In this document: in pieces, positions 6,499-7,673 of the stretch
Layout: the number at the start of each line of letters is the position of its first letter
Numbering within the stretch: the first letter of the stretch is position 1
Source of the DNA: JAVEVH01 sp034005145
Lineage (GTDB): Bacteria > Patescibacteriota > Dojkabacteria > SC72
Direction of reading: 5' to 3'
DNA: 7,673 nt
NCBI GenBank assembly: GCA_034005145.1
Contig: JAVEVH010000034.1
Location: 1-7,673, forward strand
Program-made: the position numbers and the translations under genes
The notes under the pieces: generated by a model
The model's input: the letters and a program-made list of their open reading frames with translations, nothing else
Databases searched by the model: none
What the model was told of the DNA's origin: nothing

Positions 6499-6512
6499 AT
6501 AGTACCTATTTA
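6496..6512. repeat. Perfect inverted repeat joining two convergent stop codons
   Basis: TAAATAG-TAC-CTATTTA: 7-base perfect arms around a 3-base centre. The left arm begins with the TAA stop of the peptidase gene, and the right arm ends with the TTA that is the stop codon of the leftward gene. Only 11 bases separate the two genes, so this is the only place for a shared terminator. It is AT-rich and no T-run follows on either strand, so as a terminator it would be weak. Confidence 0.35.
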
Positions 6513-6848
6513 AAAATCTTCAGATAAATCAGGCCTATCAACATACTCTATAAAATCATCCATTGTCATTCCAGCAACTAAACATCCATTCTCATATGCT
6601 GATATGATTTCTTCCTGTAATACTCCTTTAAAATCTCCTAACTCTTCATCATACAGCTTATTAACTATATCCTCTGTAATCTGTTCTCTCTCTTCTTCAT
6701 TGATAGATACAGGAGCAGATTCCTCATTTAAAACCTGATTTTCAATAAAGGAATGCTCCCTCTTACCATAAAAGGATGGTTTTCCTCTACTAAAACCATT
6801 ACCATTAACTGTAAGCCTACTTTTTAAATATTTATCTTCTATCCCCAT
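6510..6848 (-). CDS. Hypothetical acidic protein, second gene of a leftward pair
   Basis: A 112-residue protein that I do not recognise. It begins MGIEDKYLKSRLTVNGNG with a basic, Gly/Ser-containing first third (to about residue 33). It continues with an acidic helical part rich in Glu (NEEEREQITEDIVNKLYDEEL) and ends in an Asp-rich tail DRPDLSEDF. There is no membrane segment, signal peptide or evident catalytic motif; the single Cys is in ENGCLVAGM. The ATG at 6848 lies inside the end of the upstream gene with a 10-base overlap (ATGGGGATAG), and an in-frame TGA six bases upstream closes the frame, so the start is well fixed and translation is probably coupled. Base composition matches the neighbours. 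The coding call rests on length, coupling and sensible composition. Confidence 0.7.
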   Translation of the reverse strand: MGIEDKYLKSRLTVNGNGFSRGKPSFYGKREHSFIENQVLNEESAPVSINEEEREQITEDIVNKLYDEELGDFKGVLQEEIISAYENGCLVAGMTMDDFIEYVDRPDLSEDF

Positions 6849-7525
6849 AAATCATGGTCTGAATATTTAAATTTCCCTTCCTTGTCTTTCTTTCTTAACA
6901 AAGAGAAGAAAAGAACATTCATTTGGTACAGATACTTCTTATCTTCTTCCGACATAACAGGAGGCTTCCAGTTCTCTACAAGCCTATCTTCAAATATCTT
7001 AAATTCATCCATTTGCCCTACCCATTCATAAAGTTCCTTCCTGTGTCTAATTACTGCTTCTGTTTCTATCTTAGGGAAATCAGAAAATAAGCGTTGCCAT
7101 TTTTTGTAATCATAACCAGGACTTATTATTATATCGAGATTCTTGAGTATACATATTGCCCTCCCATCATTTATAATTTCTTTCCTATGTAAATAGTCCT
7201 TATATCCTTCACTTTCCAAATCTTCCCAATTGGCATAACCAGTATCTAACCACTTCTCATACTGAGGTGACATTGTATACGAGAAATTATTGAACATACC
7301 GTGTTCATGAGCAACCATCCATATGGTAGCCTGAGTACCAAATTCTTTATCTTCTACAAATCTATCATACAGAGCATTCTCTTCCCTCTCTCGTACTAGA
7401 GACTCAAACATTTCTTTAGGACCTGGAATACTCTCATCTATTAGAGGAAAAAACTCTCTTGCATCATTTTGTTCTGATGGTAATTGCTGTTGCTTGGATT
7501 CTTCTATTGGTTCTCTATCTTTCAT
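6839..7525 (-). CDS. Hypothetical cytosolic protein, first gene of a leftward pair
   Basis: A 228-residue soluble protein that I do not recognise. The N-terminal 25 residues are polar and Gln/Glu-rich (ESKQQQLPSEQND) and look disordered. The body is mostly helical and rich in aromatic residues, with seven Trp (for example ATIWMVAHEHGMFNN and KWLDTGYANWEDL). Charged segments such as EAVIRHRKELYEWVGQMDEF follow, and the protein ends KYSDHDLWG. The HEHG with nearby aromatics is not a recognised metal-site signature on its own. There is no membrane helix. ATG 7525 is the most upstream start because TAA occurs 15 bases before it in frame. No strong Shine-Dalgarno sequence is present. It forms a probable two-gene unit with the following 112-residue gene and is transcribed toward the pilus operon. 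A link to the pilus is not shown by sequence. Confidence 0.78.
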   Translation of the reverse strand: MKDREPIEESKQQQLPSEQNDAREFFPLIDESIPGPKEMFESLVREREENALYDRFVEDKEFGTQATIWMVAHEHGMFNNFSYTMSPQYEKWLDTGYANWEDLESEGYKDYLHRKEIINDGRAICILKNLDIIISPGYDYKKWQRLFSDFPKIETEAVIRHRKELYEWVGQMDEFKIFEDRLVENWKPPVMSEEDKKYLYQMNVLFFSLLRKKDKEGKFKYSDHDLWG

Positions 7526-7567
7526 TTTTGATATTCTTTAACTAAGATGGTGGACATCATATCTAAA

Positions 7568-7577
7568 AGTTCGAACT
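7568..7577. repeat. 10-base perfect palindrome upstream of the leftward pair
   Basis: AGTTCGAACT is fully self-complementary. It lies about 43 bases upstream of the leftward start at 7525 and two bases from a second inverted repeat. It could be half of an operator. It looks like a tRNA T-loop core at first sight, but no tRNA surrounds it. Confidence 0.3.
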
Positions 7578-7579
7578 CA

Positions 7580-7599
7580 TTAAGAACGTTTATTCTTAA
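7580..7599. repeat. Inverted repeat upstream of the leftward pair
   Basis: TTAAGAA-CGTTTA-TTCTTAA has 7-base perfect arms and a 6-base centre. No T-run follows on either strand, so it is unlikely to be a terminator. With the neighbouring palindrome it occupies the region between the leftward gene and a rightward promoter candidate, where an operator or a 5' leader hairpin would be expected. Its function is inference. Confidence 0.35.
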
Positions 7600-7619
7600 A
7601 TGGGTGGAATTTTTGAGAA

Positions 7620-7648
7620 TTGACCTAGTTTAATATATCTGCAATAAT
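7620..7648 (+). promoter_or_regulatory. Candidate sigma-70-type promoter firing off the right edge
   Basis: TTGACC (7620-7625, five of six to TTGACA) is followed after exactly 17 bases by AATAAT (7643-7648, five of six to TATAAT). It would start a transcript near 7655 for a gene beyond the window, divergent from the leftward pair. AT-rich DNA produces such matches by chance, but both boxes and the spacing are good. No comparably good promoter is seen for the leftward pair; the best -10 there is TATGAT on the minus strand (about 7556-7561) without a convincing -35. Confidence 0.4.
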
Positions 7649-7673
7649 TCTTTAATATAACTTAATATACAGT

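Noticed and set aside
6839..6848. Programmed or accidental frameshift joining the two leftward genes into one protein
   Set aside because: The second gene has its own ATG, and its frame is closed by TGA six bases upstream. No slippery sequence is seen, so a coupled pair is simpler.
7564..7581. tRNA T-arm-like GTTCGAAC
   Set aside because: The motif is a simple palindrome. No acceptor, D or anticodon arm can be built around it on either strand.
1..7673. CRISPR array, insertion sequence, phage genes, rRNA or tRNA genes
   Set aside because: No spaced direct repeats, transposase-like motifs, terminal repeats or structured RNA signatures were seen. The stretch reads as an ordinary operon plus a gene pair.

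Overview
The window is AT-rich (about one third G+C by eye) and densely coded. Nearly all of it is one rightward type IV pilus / type II-like pseudopilus assembly operon (about 1-6498). It faces a short leftward pair of unrecognised genes (7525-6510), and a 148-base intergenic stretch lies at the right edge. TGA ends two genes inside ATGA overlaps, so UGA is a stop codon here. That excludes the UGA=Gly code of Gracilibacteria/Absconditabacteria. The ATPase lacks its usual N-terminal domain, there is a giant beta-propeller pilin, minor pilins are clustered with short leaders, and no secretin or GspL/PilM-type gene is visible. Together these resemble pilus loci of Candidate Phyla Radiation (Patescibacteria) bacteria with low-GC genomes. 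That placement is inference from recalled family architecture; no marker gene in the window proves it.

Layout. 1-91: 3' end of a reading frame that looks like the tail of a FimT/GspH-type pilin. 92-151: short gap with a hairpin. 152-1585: GspE/PilB-type assembly ATPase carrying a Lys/Glu-rich insertion. 1582-2688: GspF/PilC-type inner-membrane platform. 2681-3145, 3132-5072 and 5062-5538: three class III prepilins, the middle one a 646-residue protein with a six-blade LVIVD-like propeller and a C-terminal beta domain. 5535-5909: a PilX/GspK-like non-canonical minor pilin. 5890-6498: a prepilin peptidase without the N-terminal methyltransferase part, starting at TTG. All six junctions from 152 to 6498 overlap (4, 8, 14, 11, 4 and 20 bases), so the set is probably translated as a coupled unit from a promoter left of the window.

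How it works together. The peptidase would trim the leaders of the prepilins. The ATPase and platform would push the processed subunits into a filament. The minor pilins would prime it, and the propeller-bearing pilin would probably sit at the tip or surface as a binding module. The machinery itself is a known kind. The parts most worth attention are the adhesin-like pilin, the charged insertion in the ATPase, the reduced peptidase, and the unrecognised gene pair downstream with palindromes and a divergent promoter candidate at its head.
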